Below, piece after piece: positions 10,501-19,263 of a stretch of DNA of 64,000 nucleotides. The position numbers were made by a program, and so were the translations under genes. The first letter of the stretch is position 1, and every line of letters begins with the position of its first letter. This DNA is from an uncultured Clostridia bacterium (GTDB taxonomy: Bacteria > Bacillota > Clostridia > TANB77 > CAG-508), in NCBI GenBank assembly GCA_948896235.1, contig CAQUUC010000002.1, positions 92,272 through 156,271 of the forward strand, in the 5' to 3' direction. The notes beneath the pieces are model-generated. The model was not told the origin of the DNA. It did not search any database and saw only the letters and a program-made list of their open reading frames with translations.

Positions 10501-12510
10501 TCCAGTTATAAATGCTTTATCTGGGTCTACTATGTTTGCAGTTAATGTTACAGTTCTTTTTTCTATATCATCTTTTTGTGAAAATGCTTCACTTGTAGGT
10601 TTTTCTTTTAAAACATCTATTTTTACTTGGTTTGTTACACTAACTGTTGTATTTCCTTCAAATATAATATCTGTTGTATCTAAGTCTACTATACCTGCTG
10701 TTTCTCCTGCATTTAGAGTTACAGAATATGTTACATTTCCTTCTTCATCTATGTTTTTTGTTGCAATACATATTAGGTTGTTTACCCTAATGTGTGTTAT
10801 ATTAAGATTATCTTTATTTGTTTCTATTTCATATCTTAATGTAATATTTTCTCCTTTTTCAGGATATTTGTTTGATACTTTTACATCTTTTATACTAACA
10901 GTTGTATTAGATGTTTCTTCATTTTCTAGTATAGTTTTTGTGTATGTATAATTTTCATCATTTCCAAGTAAAGAATAAGTTGCAATTAATTTTATTTTAT
11001 ATTTATCTGATAATTTTACATCTTCTAAATTTATACTAGTATTTATATAATATGTATTTTTTAAATCTTCTTCTTCACTATCATTTAGATTTTCATCTTT
11101 TAAATACTCTGTTAAATCTTTTGATGTAATTTCATTATCACTTTCATCAACTAATTTCGCAGTTAAATTAGTTATTGCCTTATCTTTATCTTTTATAAAT
11201 ATAAGCATATCCATGTTCTTTTCTTCTGTATTCTCATGGCTTCTAAATCTTGCAACAGTTGGTACATTTTTTATTATTCTTACTTGTGTTTCTTGATTTA
11301 CTTCAAATTCTTTTCCATTATCTAAAATAATCTTTTCTATAGTTATATTGTGATTACCTGTACTGTCAAATCCATCTATAAATGATGTATATGTATTGTC
11401 TTGTTTTGTAAGATCATATTTTTTTCCATTTATAATTGCACTTTTTGGTAAATATTCTGTTTCATTTGTACTATCAAATTTTACTATTATCTTTTCTTCT
11501 ATATTGAATTCTTCTGAAGTTTCGTCTTCATGTTCTTCTTTACAGATTTTAATATTAGATAATTGGAATTCATAATCTTTTACAAGGATTAATTCTTCAT
11601 TTTTTGTAAGTCTTCCTGTATTGTCTACTTCTTGTTCTAAAGTATCTGTATCTAAGTTGTATGGTACATTTACTAATATTTGATATTTCTTGTTTTCTTC
11701 TACTTTTACATTTATCTTATTAGTACCAACTTTTACTGCTCCTTGTTGTATATAATTTGTTCCTTCTGAATTTTCATTTTCTTCCTTATTTTCAGTAATT
11801 ATATATTCTCCTGTTCCTGTTATTGCTTCATCAGAATCTACTACGTCAAATGATATATTTAATTCTGATTTTTCTAAGTCTTCTGTTAATGTCCAGTTTT
11901 CAATTTGAGGTTGTACTTTTAATACATCTACTTTAATTGTTTTATTAATTTCAATTTCTTTTTCATTTATAAGAGTTAGTTTTTCAATTTTATATTCTTT
12001 TACACCTTTTATGTCTCCTACATTTAATTTAACCTCATATAGATTTTGTTCATTTTTTACTGTTTCATATTCTTTTCCACTAATAGTTATTGTTTTAATA
12101 TCAATATTATAAGTTACATCAATATCTAAACTTATTGTTATTTCTTCATTTTTATTTGGATAATAATTATTTACTTCTATTTCTCTTACAGTAGCTTCAT
12201 ATTCTAATGTTTTTTCTATTTTTTGTATTAGAAGTGTTAAGTCTGTTATTGTTATTTCTCCATCATTATTCATATCTGCATTTTCTAGTTTATCTTCTGG
12301 TAATATTTTTGAATGAATCAAATGTAGTTCTAGCAAACTAACATCTGCATAATCTACTTGTCCATCTCCATTTAAGTCACCTTTGTTAATATTAGTTGCA
12401 TAAATCACTCCTAAAAATATTAACAAAAATATTGGTATGCAAATACTTATTTTTAATAAAAATTTATTTTTAGCTATTTTATCTCTTACAGTTGTTTTCA
12501 TTATATTCAT
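4576..12510 (-). CDS. Giant M26-like zinc metalloprotease with N-terminal dockerin and GLUG repeats
   Basis: 2644 aa. An N-terminal membrane/signal segment (about 18-40) is followed directly by a dockerin (about 43-105; DLNGDGQVDYAD and DMNNDGEITITD). Several similar beta-domains of roughly 110 aa follow, each with an I(N/S)GK.YE-type core. Next come an M26 N-terminal-like region with GLUG motifs (LNGNGHKIYNLS, GGIVGDLNSG), the protease domain, and a second GLUG array at the C-terminus. The zinc motif HEFEH is at residues 1872-1876, with glutamates of LETLTEG about 20 residues on as candidate third ligand. M26 enzymes (streptococcal IgA1 protease, ZmpB, ZmpC) are secreted or surface proteases. 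A dockerin at the N-terminus is unusual for this family. Gene order and a 31-nt gap suggest an operon with the preceding cohesin/dockerin gene. Confidence 0.87.
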   Translation of the reverse strand: MNIMKTTVRDKIAKNKFLLKISICIPIFLLIFLGVIYATNINKGDLNGDGQVDYADVSLLELHLIHSKILPEDKLENADMNNDGEITITDLTLLIQKIEKTLEYEATVREIEVNNYYPNKNEEITISLDIDVTYNIDIKTITISGKEYETVKNEQNLYEVKLNVGDIKGVKEYKIEKLTLINEKEIEINKTIKVDVLKVQPQIENWTLTEDLEKSELNISFDVVDSDEAITGTGEYIITENKEENENSEGTNYIQQGAVKVGTNKINVKVEENKKYQILVNVPYNLDTDTLEQEVDNTGRLTKNEELILVKDYEFQLSNIKICKEEHEDETSEEFNIEEKIIVKFDSTNETEYLPKSAIINGKKYDLTKQDNTYTSFIDGFDSTGNHNITIEKIILDNGKEFEVNQETQVRIIKNVPTVARFRSHENTEEKNMDMLIFIKDKDKAITNLTAKLVDESDNEITSKDLTEYLKDENLNDSEEEDLKNTYYINTSINLEDVKLSDKYKIKLIATYSLLGNDENYTYTKTILENEETSNTTVSIKDVKVSNKYPEKGENITLRYEIETNKDNLNITHIRVNNLICIATKNIDEEGNVTYSVTLNAGETAGIVDLDTTDIIFEGNTTVSVTNQVKIDVLKEKPTSEAFSQKDDIEKRTVTLTANIVDPDKAFITGKAELVRNSDNQIVATKTFDAEHITFEINNIELGTQYTLIAKMTYDRDTNEIEEETNKNYVEDEIFRQRPIQLIADYELKIENIKTYNGEKETKYFERGQEVTVSFDSNNTTEFYPVYAIINGKQYELEKVNQNYKTKIPVVSTFGPKTITIEKIILNNTKEIELTENNQTRVGILKLRPTITDFGYSENEDNRNIDVSFKVNDTEEAITNGTIKVINENGDKIKEEKLTSTSNGISFEKGICEEFEIQILADYDLDTNQITTGDNEYENQQLFKEGINISAERLIEFKDIITINLYSKEDPTAEVSSITEEELSTLDNYIVKVIQKEMPILYAEIKSYEITEDGNLDFILDYDNVIQYENGKKQNKLKVTYGKVNNGVAENKSIETLIAEIEANPDGDFTLTQDYDVSYLKTTNNSLITGEFRGTLNGNGHKIYNLSKPLFNTLESATIQNIQLEKVNLMEATSRGSIANIATNTTIKNVHIKNLNITTKVNQVGGIVGDLNSGNIEECSIRNYKVNTSGHIRVAGIAGTMTGGTIKNCYVQGEVHSTQTKDGNGIGGILGHALENTPVTIENCITKINYVWSGGGPRLNGAIIGLGNGTVATLKNNVSLSTGTGVYKVHGGNINPNASTNNYELEESELISNASGERVKKVSKDNITKEFFKDSAKFDENVWNLDDVSYDHMPTLKGNKQQENETETDTEEIDANLYIPEYDRIKNTPGFNTNKLIAYNNIQKLMPYYDAKYVVLDSVSISNTDTLNTKTIKHILPFADNKLVTYLTSKAYNGITSIKVVFTDYTVKQYEVNFEKLMGNIAIYKIPELNLSYAFGNYIINEDSEVVKKLADYIKSLDYNTVLEPLTAAADSRLYRDNYNNVIKNMAEEIALQILQNDESSILMLNNEVLNKKIEKELIGTEKINKMIYAYNYYQRWYGFEIGGARVSDILLFEGKMYSNAMTLYNVANEVLVGNLNPGGTDGFYTSCLKKYTGSSTVGYFLNYIIANIGGYEDVNDWFTEYFGARNILAEVSVDHLPEIGYRGWYQLTKKAKMILPVITLPNDCAYMISGPAHLQFGPSQLYHKDPQTEAGRTEVENKVNNHVKLVKSHFSTLADSFDYKKWNNYCIMVYDCTKIITGYKNTYFPGTNIVISTGPVYTQGKVGLEYPFFKNFSEVFGLWQPGGSSAGVGNTAGFLWFQARPGLTNFDTWTHEFEHALYDKIMLYQRGARVQLETLTEGNVQQYANWSENNLTQDVGPYYFNTSFYLNKEGNATQNLTPERINTREKLENYYKGQQNALDLLDYIEGKAFIRLTPEQQAKIATRMNISAGWTSWGGITAAQATAMNLTSLEALYDNRIVLRPNNAWGVSVRGLAVINGLGSNDYGFESVWVNRWFLGHLDGGYADAFSTKRNFFEMLGYAGVDGYVTYGSKASANDLDAIKKITKMVTGTEMDWKQYKMSRYATVEENINDNKYIDIQYMIDRFTEALINDANNGDRNISQRTNLRKIYYHYLKSATNDFVADPLGTDVEVTHIQTAEELVEKINNKPYGYYVLDNDIDFSEMTTNVTQTFMGRLDGNGHKIIGNKIPIFNKIRYGYVGNLTLENTDIPRTNTTSGALANKIESSTAEKINATGLKMFLGARNDLALIGGAVSNVITRECTVERLVTKISNKTEFVEKLSTEPGGLFELTGDIDFTGHTATTNTIIAGTFTGKIDGKGYTISNLNNSALFEQFNGTVENLNMENCTNTKATTDFVGIFALKSSGAKFANMKFNNVTVQGRNNVAVVVAVDNSNSTFDKISIKNANLSGSGVYIAGLVGRKYGGTVTNVYVDGNLSVTAIANAGIIGSTETNVTVSNVISDVNIERTSDSEKKNRKQNAGIVGLPNGNTSRIKNSLSFGNMSAYTEDMLPSKFMYADESFIKTMLTKCYEYAEATGKSNATSNTSGNLDAISKSDLNKEFYKNLEFDENIWDLDNLNAKGYPELR

Positions 12511-12541
12511 TTCATCTCCTTTTTTACTACTTCCACTGTTT

Positions 12542-13459
12542 CTAATTTAACTTCAATAAATCTATTAATATTAATTTTAATTGTGCTATATCATTAATGG
12601 TTACTTCCCCATCACCATCTACATCTGCTGCTTTTAAATTTACTCCTTCTAATAATTGATAGTCAATTAAATGTAATTTTCCTTCTGCTAAGTCATTAAT
12701 TGTTATTTCTGCATCCTTATCTATATCTCCAATTACTATTAATATATAATTTAAAGTATTTCCTACTTTTATTTTTGTACCAGTGGCTATTACATCATTT
12801 TCATTTAGAGTATTTCCTATTTCATCAGTAAATACAATATCTTGCTTTGTTGTTACATTTTGTTTGAATTGTGCAACTGTTGTTTTTGGTAATATTCTTT
12901 TAATATATCCTTCTTCTATTTTATATTTATTTGATGTGATTTTATCTGGTTCTTCTGGAATTGATGTCTGATCTTTGATAATGTCTATATCCATTGTTGC
13001 ATCTTCTAATAATAGGTCTTCTTTTCCCTCTGATGTAACAATTTGTCCAATTTTTATATCTGTTTTTCCTGGTTCAATTTCATTTTTTACTTTTAATTTA
13101 AGTTGTAAAATATCTTCTTCACTTTTACTTCCTGCTTTTTTGATTGCTACTAATTCTTTCGTTTCTGCATTATATTTTAGTTCTTCCCAATCACTTTTGG
13201 TTGTAAAGTTAGCTTGTGTTACTTTTTCAAATATTCCTTCATCATATTGCAATGTTGCCTTAAAAGCATTAATACCCTTAATAATTTGATTGTATTTATC
13301 AAATTTAAGAGTAATTGTAACTTCTTGACCACTTTTTAATTCTTCCATTGAACTGGTTAATTTAGCTCCTATCTTATCTGTTTTTGTTATTGCAAATACT
13401 GTAGTTGCTATTGAACTAAAAATAATTAATCCTATTATATACATTTTTGTTTTTTTCAT
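12542..13459 (-). CDS. Secreted cohesin-like/dockerin protein
   Basis: 305 aa. I use the ATG at 13459 because GGGAGG lies 6 nt upstream and a typical signal peptide follows (MKKTKMYIIGLIIFSS); an in-frame start 22 codons further up has no such support. Residues about 33-150 are cohesin-like (SGQEVTITLKFDK, then TLQYDEGIF). Next come the TTVAQFKQNVTTKQ module and a C-terminal dockerin (244-305; GDIDKDAEITINDLA and DVDGDGEVTINDIA). Having both halves of a cohesin-dockerin pair suggests an adaptor. It is the first gene of the operon with the M26-like protease. Confidence 0.85.
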   Translation of the reverse strand: MKKTKMYIIGLIIFSSIATTVFAITKTDKIGAKLTSSMEELKSGQEVTITLKFDKYNQIIKGINAFKATLQYDEGIFEKVTQANFTTKSDWEELKYNAETKELVAIKKAGSKSEEDILQLKLKVKNEIEPGKTDIKIGQIVTSEGKEDLLLEDATMDIDIIKDQTSIPEEPDKITSNKYKIEEGYIKRILPKTTVAQFKQNVTTKQDIVFTDEIGNTLNENDVIATGTKIKVGNTLNYILIVIGDIDKDAEITINDLAEGKLHLIDYQLLEGVNLKAADVDGDGEVTINDIAQLKLILIDLLKLN

Positions 13460-13527
13460 ATTTTCCTCCCTTTTTAATATGTACATTTTTGTTTTTAAGA
13501 CTTTTTTATTGATAATTCTACACAATA

Positions 13528-13556
13528 ATTATAGCACCTATTTTTATATTTCTCAA
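13528..13556 (-). promoter_or_regulatory. Sigma-A-type promoter of the cohesin/dockerin-protease operon
   Basis: On the minus strand TTGAGA (13556-13551), a 17-nt spacer and TATAAT (13533-13528) lie about 70 nt upstream of the ATG at 13459. The -10 is preceded by TGC. Confidence 0.6.
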
Positions 13557-13647
13557 GTATTTTTAAATATTCTTGGTATATATATATACTAATCTGATTT
13601 CTTCTGTTATTAATTCCATTTTCACCACCTTTTTACGATAAAAAATT

Positions 13648-13690
13648 AGTAGGCTTCTTTCTATTTGTTTATCTTAGAAATAAGCCTACT
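13648..13690 (-). terminator. Terminator of the dcw operon
   Basis: Inverted repeat AGTAGGCTT/AAGCCTACT (13648-13656 with 13682-13690), followed by a T-run on the minus strand, downstream of the penicillin-binding protein gene. Confidence 0.75.
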
Positions 13691-13757
13691 ATAATTTTAC
13701 ACTAATGGTATATTTCATTAATTTACAATTAATATCATAATGTATGTCTTTCTCCAT
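13689..13757 (-). CDS. Possible 22-aa peptide before the dcw terminator
   Basis: An ATG at 13757 with a good Shine-Dalgarno (GGGAGG, 7 nt upstream) opens a 22-aa frame beginning MEKDIHYDIN. It stops inside the terminator stem. It may be a chance frame, or part of the same sequence that seems to have replaced the C-terminal coding end of the adjacent pbp gene. No function can be assigned. Confidence 0.25.
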   Translation of the reverse strand: MEKDIHYDINCKLMKYTISVKL

Positions 13758-13790
13758 ATTACAGCCTCCCTTACTATATAAAATAGGGTG

Positions 13791-15552
13791 CTATTCTTTC
13801 CTTATCACACTCCCTTCATGGTGTAGTGCAAAAATTACCCACGCACCTCCTTGGTGTCCACCTTCTCCTGTTGGATTATATAATGTAACTAGGCATACTA
13901 CTTCTGGATCTGATATAGGTGCTACTCCTATGAATGATGTTACATATTTATTTGTATTAACACCATCCTCTGATGTTCCAGTTTTTCCTCCAACTCTAAA
14001 CCCTGCAACACGTGCATTTTTTCCTGTTCCTTCTGCAACAACACTTTCCATCATACTTAATACATCTTCTGCTGTTTTTTCATCTATTACCCTTTCTACC
14101 TCTTGAGGTGCAATTTCTTCTTTTTCACCTGTTTTAGAATCTATTGTTTGTTTTACAACTCTTGGTTTCATTCTAACTCCCTTATTGGCTATTGCAGATA
14201 CTGCTGTTACCATTTGAAGTGGAGTTACTTCAAATCTTTGACCAAAGGAAATAGTTGCAAGTTCTACTGGTCCTACTTTTTCTTCTTTTAAGAAAATTCC
14301 TTTAGCTTCTCCAGGAAGTTCTATTCCCGTTTTAGCTAAAAATCCAAATTTATTTAAATACTCATAATACTTTTTAACACCTATTTTTTGTCCAAGTCCT
14401 ATAAATACCGGGTTACATGAATTCATTAATGCCTGTCTTAAGGATTCAGAACCATGCGGTCTATAATGTCTCCAACATTTTATACGAGTACCTGCAATTT
14501 CTATTCCTCCTGTACAACAAAATTCTCCTTCTTTATCTGCTTGGGTTATTCCTTCTTGTAATGCAGCTGATGAAGTTATAGTTTTAAAAGTTGAACCTGG
14601 TTCATATGTATCTGCTATTGCCTTATTTCTCCACATTGCCTGAAGATTTTTTGATCTTTCTGTAGCGCTTAAAGTTTCCCAATTTGCTTTTACTTCTTCA
14701 TTGGTTATCTCATATGGACTATTTAAGTTATATGATGGATATGTTGCCATTGCAAGTATGTCTCCAGTTTTTGGGTTCATCATTACAATATTTCCTCCAT
14801 CTGTACATATATTATCTATACATGCTTGTTTTAAATACTTTTCTGCGATTGACTGTATTGTCATATCTATTGATAATACTATATCTTTTCCATCTACCGC
14901 TTCAATATAATCCTCTCCTTCACTACCTATTTCTCCTCCCTTTGCATCCGTTACTCTTATAATTTTTCCTTGTGAACCTTTTAATACCTCTTCAAATTTT
15001 GCTTCTATTCCATCTAAACCTTGATTATCACTTCCGCAAAACCCTATAAAATGTGATGCTAGTTCGTTATTAGGATAATATCTTTTTGTATCTTCATCTA
15101 TATTAATTCCTGTTGTTACATTGTTTTCTTTCATCCATAAACGTAATTTATCTGTTTCTTCTTTGTCAACTTTTTTAACAATTGTTTCTATGGAACTTCT
15201 TTTAGTTACCTTTTTTAATATTTTTTCATAATCTAAATTAAATATATCACTAAATGCTCTTGCTACTTTTTCCTTATTTTCACTTGCAATATTTACAGGA
15301 TTAACTGTAACTGTTTCTACCGTTGCACTTACTGCTAAAATATTTTTTCCTGTACCGATCATAAATTGTTCCACGTTTTGGATTTATTTTTCTATCTAGT
15401 GATTGTTGTTTATATGCCATAGCTTTAAGTTCATCACCTTGTATAAATTGTATAATTCCAATTCTAACTGTAAGGAGCGAAAGTATAATAAATGCTATAA
15501 ACAATGCATATATTATTTTTCTTTTCCTACTTATATTTTCATTAGAAAGCAT
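13791..15552 (-). CDS. Class B penicillin-binding protein (FtsI/SpoVD type), one CGG +1 site
   Basis: Transpeptidase for septal or spore peptidoglycan. 586 aa when the zero-frame CGG at codon 66 (15357-15355) is read with a +1 shift. Without the shift, translation ends 17 codons later. The N-terminus has one membrane segment (about 13-36) and the class B motif RGTIYD-x-TGKNILA, which spans the shift. SxxK is in GSTFKT, and KTGT in VGGKTGTSEDG. The residue at the shift is usually Arg in this family (IYDRNGK), so here Gly versus Arg is uncertain; all other sites clearly want Gly. The C-terminus is odd: after GEGGHQGGA the family's usual ending is replaced by 16 unrelated residues. It follows ftsL in the dcw order. 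Confidence 0.88.
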
Positions 15553-15628
15553 AATAAAATCACCTTTTCTTATATAATCATTATTATAATTATATAGAAA
15601 AAAGGTGATTTTATTACTTAGTATTTCT

Positions 15629-16138
15629 TTAGTTTCCAGTTATAAAGTTTATCATTTTCTCAAACCAATTCGAATTATCTTCTTTTTTTATTTCTTCTGA
15701 TGCTGGTTCTACATAGTCCTCTTTTGGAAGATTAATGTATACTGTCTGTGCATTATTTAATTTTTGCATTCCCAGCATTTCTTTTGCTGATTGTTCTACT
15801 GATTTTAGATTTAGATTATTCTCTATATTTACTTTTAATTGTTCATTTTCTTTTTCTATTAAAGCAAGATTAGCTTTTAATGACTTTATTTCAGAAAATT
15901 TTTCATTTATTACGGAGTTTCTATAACTTATGGCAAAAAGAATTATAAAGCCGAATGCAACATATAGCATTATTTTTGCTTGATTTTTTATCTGCTTTTT
16001 AGGTTGTACTTTAGCTTTTTTATTTACATTTGCCTTTCTTACAGTACTTTTCTTTGGATATTTTTTAGGTACTCTCTCATACTCTGGCTGTAATTTTCTT
16101 GGGCTTGTTTCGTACTGATATCTTGAGTTATATGCCAT
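15629..16138 (-). CDS. ftsL: Cell-division protein FtsL-like
   Basis: 169 aa. A basic cytoplasmic N-terminus rich in K, P and Q, one membrane span (about 56-75, IMLYVAFGFIILFAIS), then a leucine-zipper-like coiled coil (EIKSLKANLALIEKENEQL) and an acidic tail. This architecture, and the position between rsmH and a class B penicillin-binding protein, identify it as FtsL, which recruits the septal synthase with DivIC. Sequence alone would also allow DivIC. A strong Shine-Dalgarno (AAGGAGGTGAG) precedes the ATG. Confidence 0.82.
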   Translation of the reverse strand: MAYNSRYQYETSPRKLQPEYERVPKKYPKKSTVRKANVNKKAKVQPKKQIKNQAKIMLYVAFGFIILFAISYRNSVINEKFSEIKSLKANLALIEKENEQLKVNIENNLNLKSVEQSAKEMLGMQKLNNAQTVYINLPKEDYVEPASEEIKKEDNSNWFEKMINFITGN

Positions 16139-16169
16139 AAGTTCTCACCTCCTTTAAAATTTTACTATT

Positions 16170-17100
<931 letters not shown>

Positions 17101-17164
17101 TAAAATGCACCTCTTATAATTATATAGTAGAAACAGTTGGTATAAAAAGATGTATACCAACTGC

Positions 17165-17470
17165 CCACACTTCTTAGTTCTTCTTCTTTTGTTTTTTGAT
17201 ATTCTTTTGTACTTTATCACTCTTTAGTTCATCTTTTAGTTTTTCTTTTGTTACATATATTTTTTTCTTTTGAATACATAAAACATAGTCTAAAGTATCT
17301 TATATATTCATCTTTTGCATTTTATAGTTTATCTTTTGCTTGGAATTTGTCGTTTTTTAACTAATTTTTTTCTTTTGTACTTTTTAAATTTGTCTTTTGT
17401 ATCATAAAGAATTTGTCTTAAGTGTTTTTTCTTTTGTACTTTTTAATTTTGTCTTTTGTTTTTTATATAA
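17165..17470 (-). repeat. Degenerate CAAAAGA repeat tract between mraZ and rsmH
   Basis: The 380-nt gap between mraZ and rsmH holds no credible gene. In the mRNA sense it contains about ten copies of CAAAAGA spaced roughly 15-45 nt apart. A segment of about 70 nt containing AAAAAGTACAAAAGAAAAAA is present twice (near 17355-17390 and 17420-17460). No rho-independent terminator is seen, so mraZ and rsmH are probably one transcript. Confidence 0.6.
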
Positions 17471-17482
17471 ACTTTTTAAAGA

Positions 17483-17914
17483 TTATATACCTAGCATAGT
17501 CATATTTTCAGCTATTTCATCGGCTGATATACTTTCGTCATTACTATAACTTGTCCATAATTCCTTGTTCCAAATTTCTAACCTTGTTCCAACTCCGATA
17601 ATTACTATTTCTTTATCAAGTGAAGCATGTTCTCTTAAATTTGCTGGAATTAAAAATCTTCCTTGTTTATCAATTTCACATTCTACTGCTCCTGATAAGA
17701 AAAATCTTACAAAGTTTCTGGCATTTTTTTGTGCAAGTGGTAATGCTTTTAGTTTTTCTTCGAAGTTTCCCCATTCTGTTTGTGAATACGCAAATAAACA
17801 TCCGTCAAGTCCTTTTGTTATAATGAACTTATCGCCGATGTCTTCTCTAAGTTTTGCTGGCATTATTACCCTACCTTTAGCATCTACATTATGCTCATAT
17901 TCACCGATAAACAC
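17483..17914 (-). CDS. mraZ: MraZ, transcriptional regulator of the dcw cluster
   Basis: 143 aa, the usual length. Two SpoVT/AbrB-like repeats are visible: FIGEYEHNVDAKGRVIMPAKLR at the N-terminus and VECEIDKQGRFLIPANLREHA in the second half, the DxKGRxxxPxxxR signature. The start codon is GTG with AGAGAGGTGA upstream. MraZ binds repeats in its own promoter and represses the division cluster; such repeats are present at 17941-17969. It heads the order mraZ-rsmH-ftsL-pbp. Confidence 0.95.
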   Translation of the reverse strand: MFIGEYEHNVDAKGRVIMPAKLREDIGDKFIITKGLDGCLFAYSQTEWGNFEEKLKALPLAQKNARNFVRFFLSGAVECEIDKQGRFLIPANLREHASLDKEIVIIGVGTRLEIWNKELWTSYSNDESISADEIAENMTMLGI

Positions 17915-17940
17915 TTTGGGTCACCTCTCTTCCTTTTTAA

Positions 17941-17969
17941 ACCACTTTTCACCACTTTCTACCACTTTA
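17941..17969 (-). promoter_or_regulatory. MraZ operator: three AAAGTGGT boxes
   Basis: Three direct copies of AAAGTGGT at exact 10-bp spacing (on the + strand ACCACTTT at 17941, 17951 and 17961), between the predicted -10 and the mraZ start. Tandem GTGG-type boxes on helical-turn spacing are the known MraZ binding arrangement. Confidence 0.85.
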
Positions 17970-17974
17970 ATTAA

Positions 17975-18003
17975 ATTTTAATATAACTTTTGGGAATTTG
18001 CAA
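17975..18003 (-). promoter_or_regulatory. Predicted dcw (mraZ) promoter
   Basis: TTGCAA (18003-17998), 17-nt spacer, TAAAAT (17980-17975) on the minus strand, immediately upstream of the MraZ boxes. Confidence 0.55.
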
Positions 18004-18029
18004 TACTTTTTTAAAAAAAGTTTTAAAAA

Positions 18030-18060
18030 AATAACTAAGTTTTTTACTTAGTTATTTTTT
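18030..18060 (-). terminator. Terminator after the mazF-like gene
   Basis: AATAACTAAG/CTTAGTTATT inverted repeat (18030-18039 with 18047-18056) flanked by A and T runs; it can act on either strand. Confidence 0.8.
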
Positions 18061-18065
18061 ACTTT

Positions 18066-18416
18066 TTATTCTTCTAATCCAAAACTTACTCCTAGAGCGT
18101 TATTTATCTCGTTTATTATCTTATTGTCATCTATATGACCTATCTTTTCTTTTAATCTACTTTTATCTATTGTCCTTATTTGCTCTGTAAGAACTACTGA
18201 ATTTGATTTTAGCCCACATTCTTCTCCACCTAATTCTATGTGAGTTGGAAGCTTATTTTTTCCTGTTTGTGATGTTATTGCTGCTGCAATTACTGTTGGA
18301 CTATATTTGTTCCCCATATCATTTTGTATTATAAGTACAGGTCTAATTCCCCCTTGTTCTGAACCAACAACTGGACTTAAATCTGCATAAAACATATCTC
18401 CTCTTTTTACTATCAT
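18066..18416 (-). CDS. MazF/PemK-type endoribonuclease toxin
   Basis: 116 aa from the ATG at 18416 (GGAG 8 nt upstream; a GTG three codons earlier overlaps the Shine-Dalgarno and is less likely). It has the MazF fold signature: RGDMFYADLSPVVGSEQGGIRPVLIIQND, then ITSQTGK and LTEQIRTIDKSRL. These toxins cleave mRNA at specific sequences. A MazE/NdoAI-type antitoxin gene is expected just upstream, but the preceding gene is a GerS/LolA-like protein, so the partner is absent or elsewhere. The closest Firmicutes relatives are NdoA/YdcE-like. Confidence 0.9.
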   Translation of the reverse strand: MIVKRGDMFYADLSPVVGSEQGGIRPVLIIQNDMGNKYSPTVIAAAITSQTGKNKLPTHIELGGEECGLKSNSVVLTEQIRTIDKSRLKEKIGHIDDNKIINEINNALGVSFGLEE

Positions 18417-18503
18417 TTTATTCACTCCTGGTATTACAATTTTTGTTTTTTCGCCAGATATATTTTAAATTTTAGTTTAGAGAAAAATATAGTATCTAAA
18501 GAT

Positions 18504-19188
18504 TTATATGTCTTTTTCTTGGATATTTAATTTAAATGCTAGTACTTCTTCTTTATTTATACTATTAATTTTTATCTCGTTATATAATATGTAAACTAGC
18601 ATTTTTTTGTTAATCTCTTCTATTTCCATTTTTGTTGGTTTTCCAGTTTTAGAATCTATGTATAATCTTTTATATATATTATATTTTTTATTACTATCCT
18701 GTACTTTTGTTTCTAATATAATTTGATTGTCTGCTTCTCTACATTTTGCATCATTATCCTTTTTATAATCGTCAATAAACCTATATAAACATAATGAATT
18801 TTCGGAAATATAATTATAATTTTCATAGATTTTGCTTAAATTTATGCCGACTATTTTCTATTTTAAGGTTTGTTCCATCATATATTGTTGTTAATCCTTT
18901 TATATTATTAGGTTCTAATACTTCTTGTTTAAATATATTTGGTTCTACATATTTTTGTATTAATCTGTATTTATTAGTGGTTTTGTTGCTTGTAACTTCT
19001 AAACTAATATCTGCTTCATATGAACTAATATTTAAAATATATTCTTTAATATTTTCAGCTGATTTAATATTAGTATTTCCAATAATTCCTGTTTTATAAT
19101 TATTTTTTCTAAAAAAAACTATTGTTATTAAAATAACACAAATAACAAAAAAAATAGCAATAATATATAATAGCTTTTTATTTTTCAT
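18504..19188 (-). CDS. GerS/LolA-like lipoprotein-sorting family protein, one CGG +1 site
   Basis: 227 aa if the zero-frame CGG at codon 114 (18849-18847) is read with a +1 shift. Otherwise it stops after SRHKFKQNL, leaving a 320-nt hole. With the shift the frame runs on as ENS-G-INLSKIYENYNYISENSLC and continues to a TAA at 18504. An N-terminal membrane segment (about 5-25) is followed by a beta-rich domain with KQEVLEPNNIKGLTTIYDG, typical of the LolA-like family to which clostridial GerS proteins belong. Start chosen at 19188 (AAGGA 8 nt upstream). Function here is inferred from resemblance only. Confidence 0.72.
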
Positions 19189-19263
19189 GGACTTCATTCC
19201 TTTCAAATTTGTTTGCTATTTAATTATATTAATTACTATTTTATTGTATGAATTAAGGACAAC

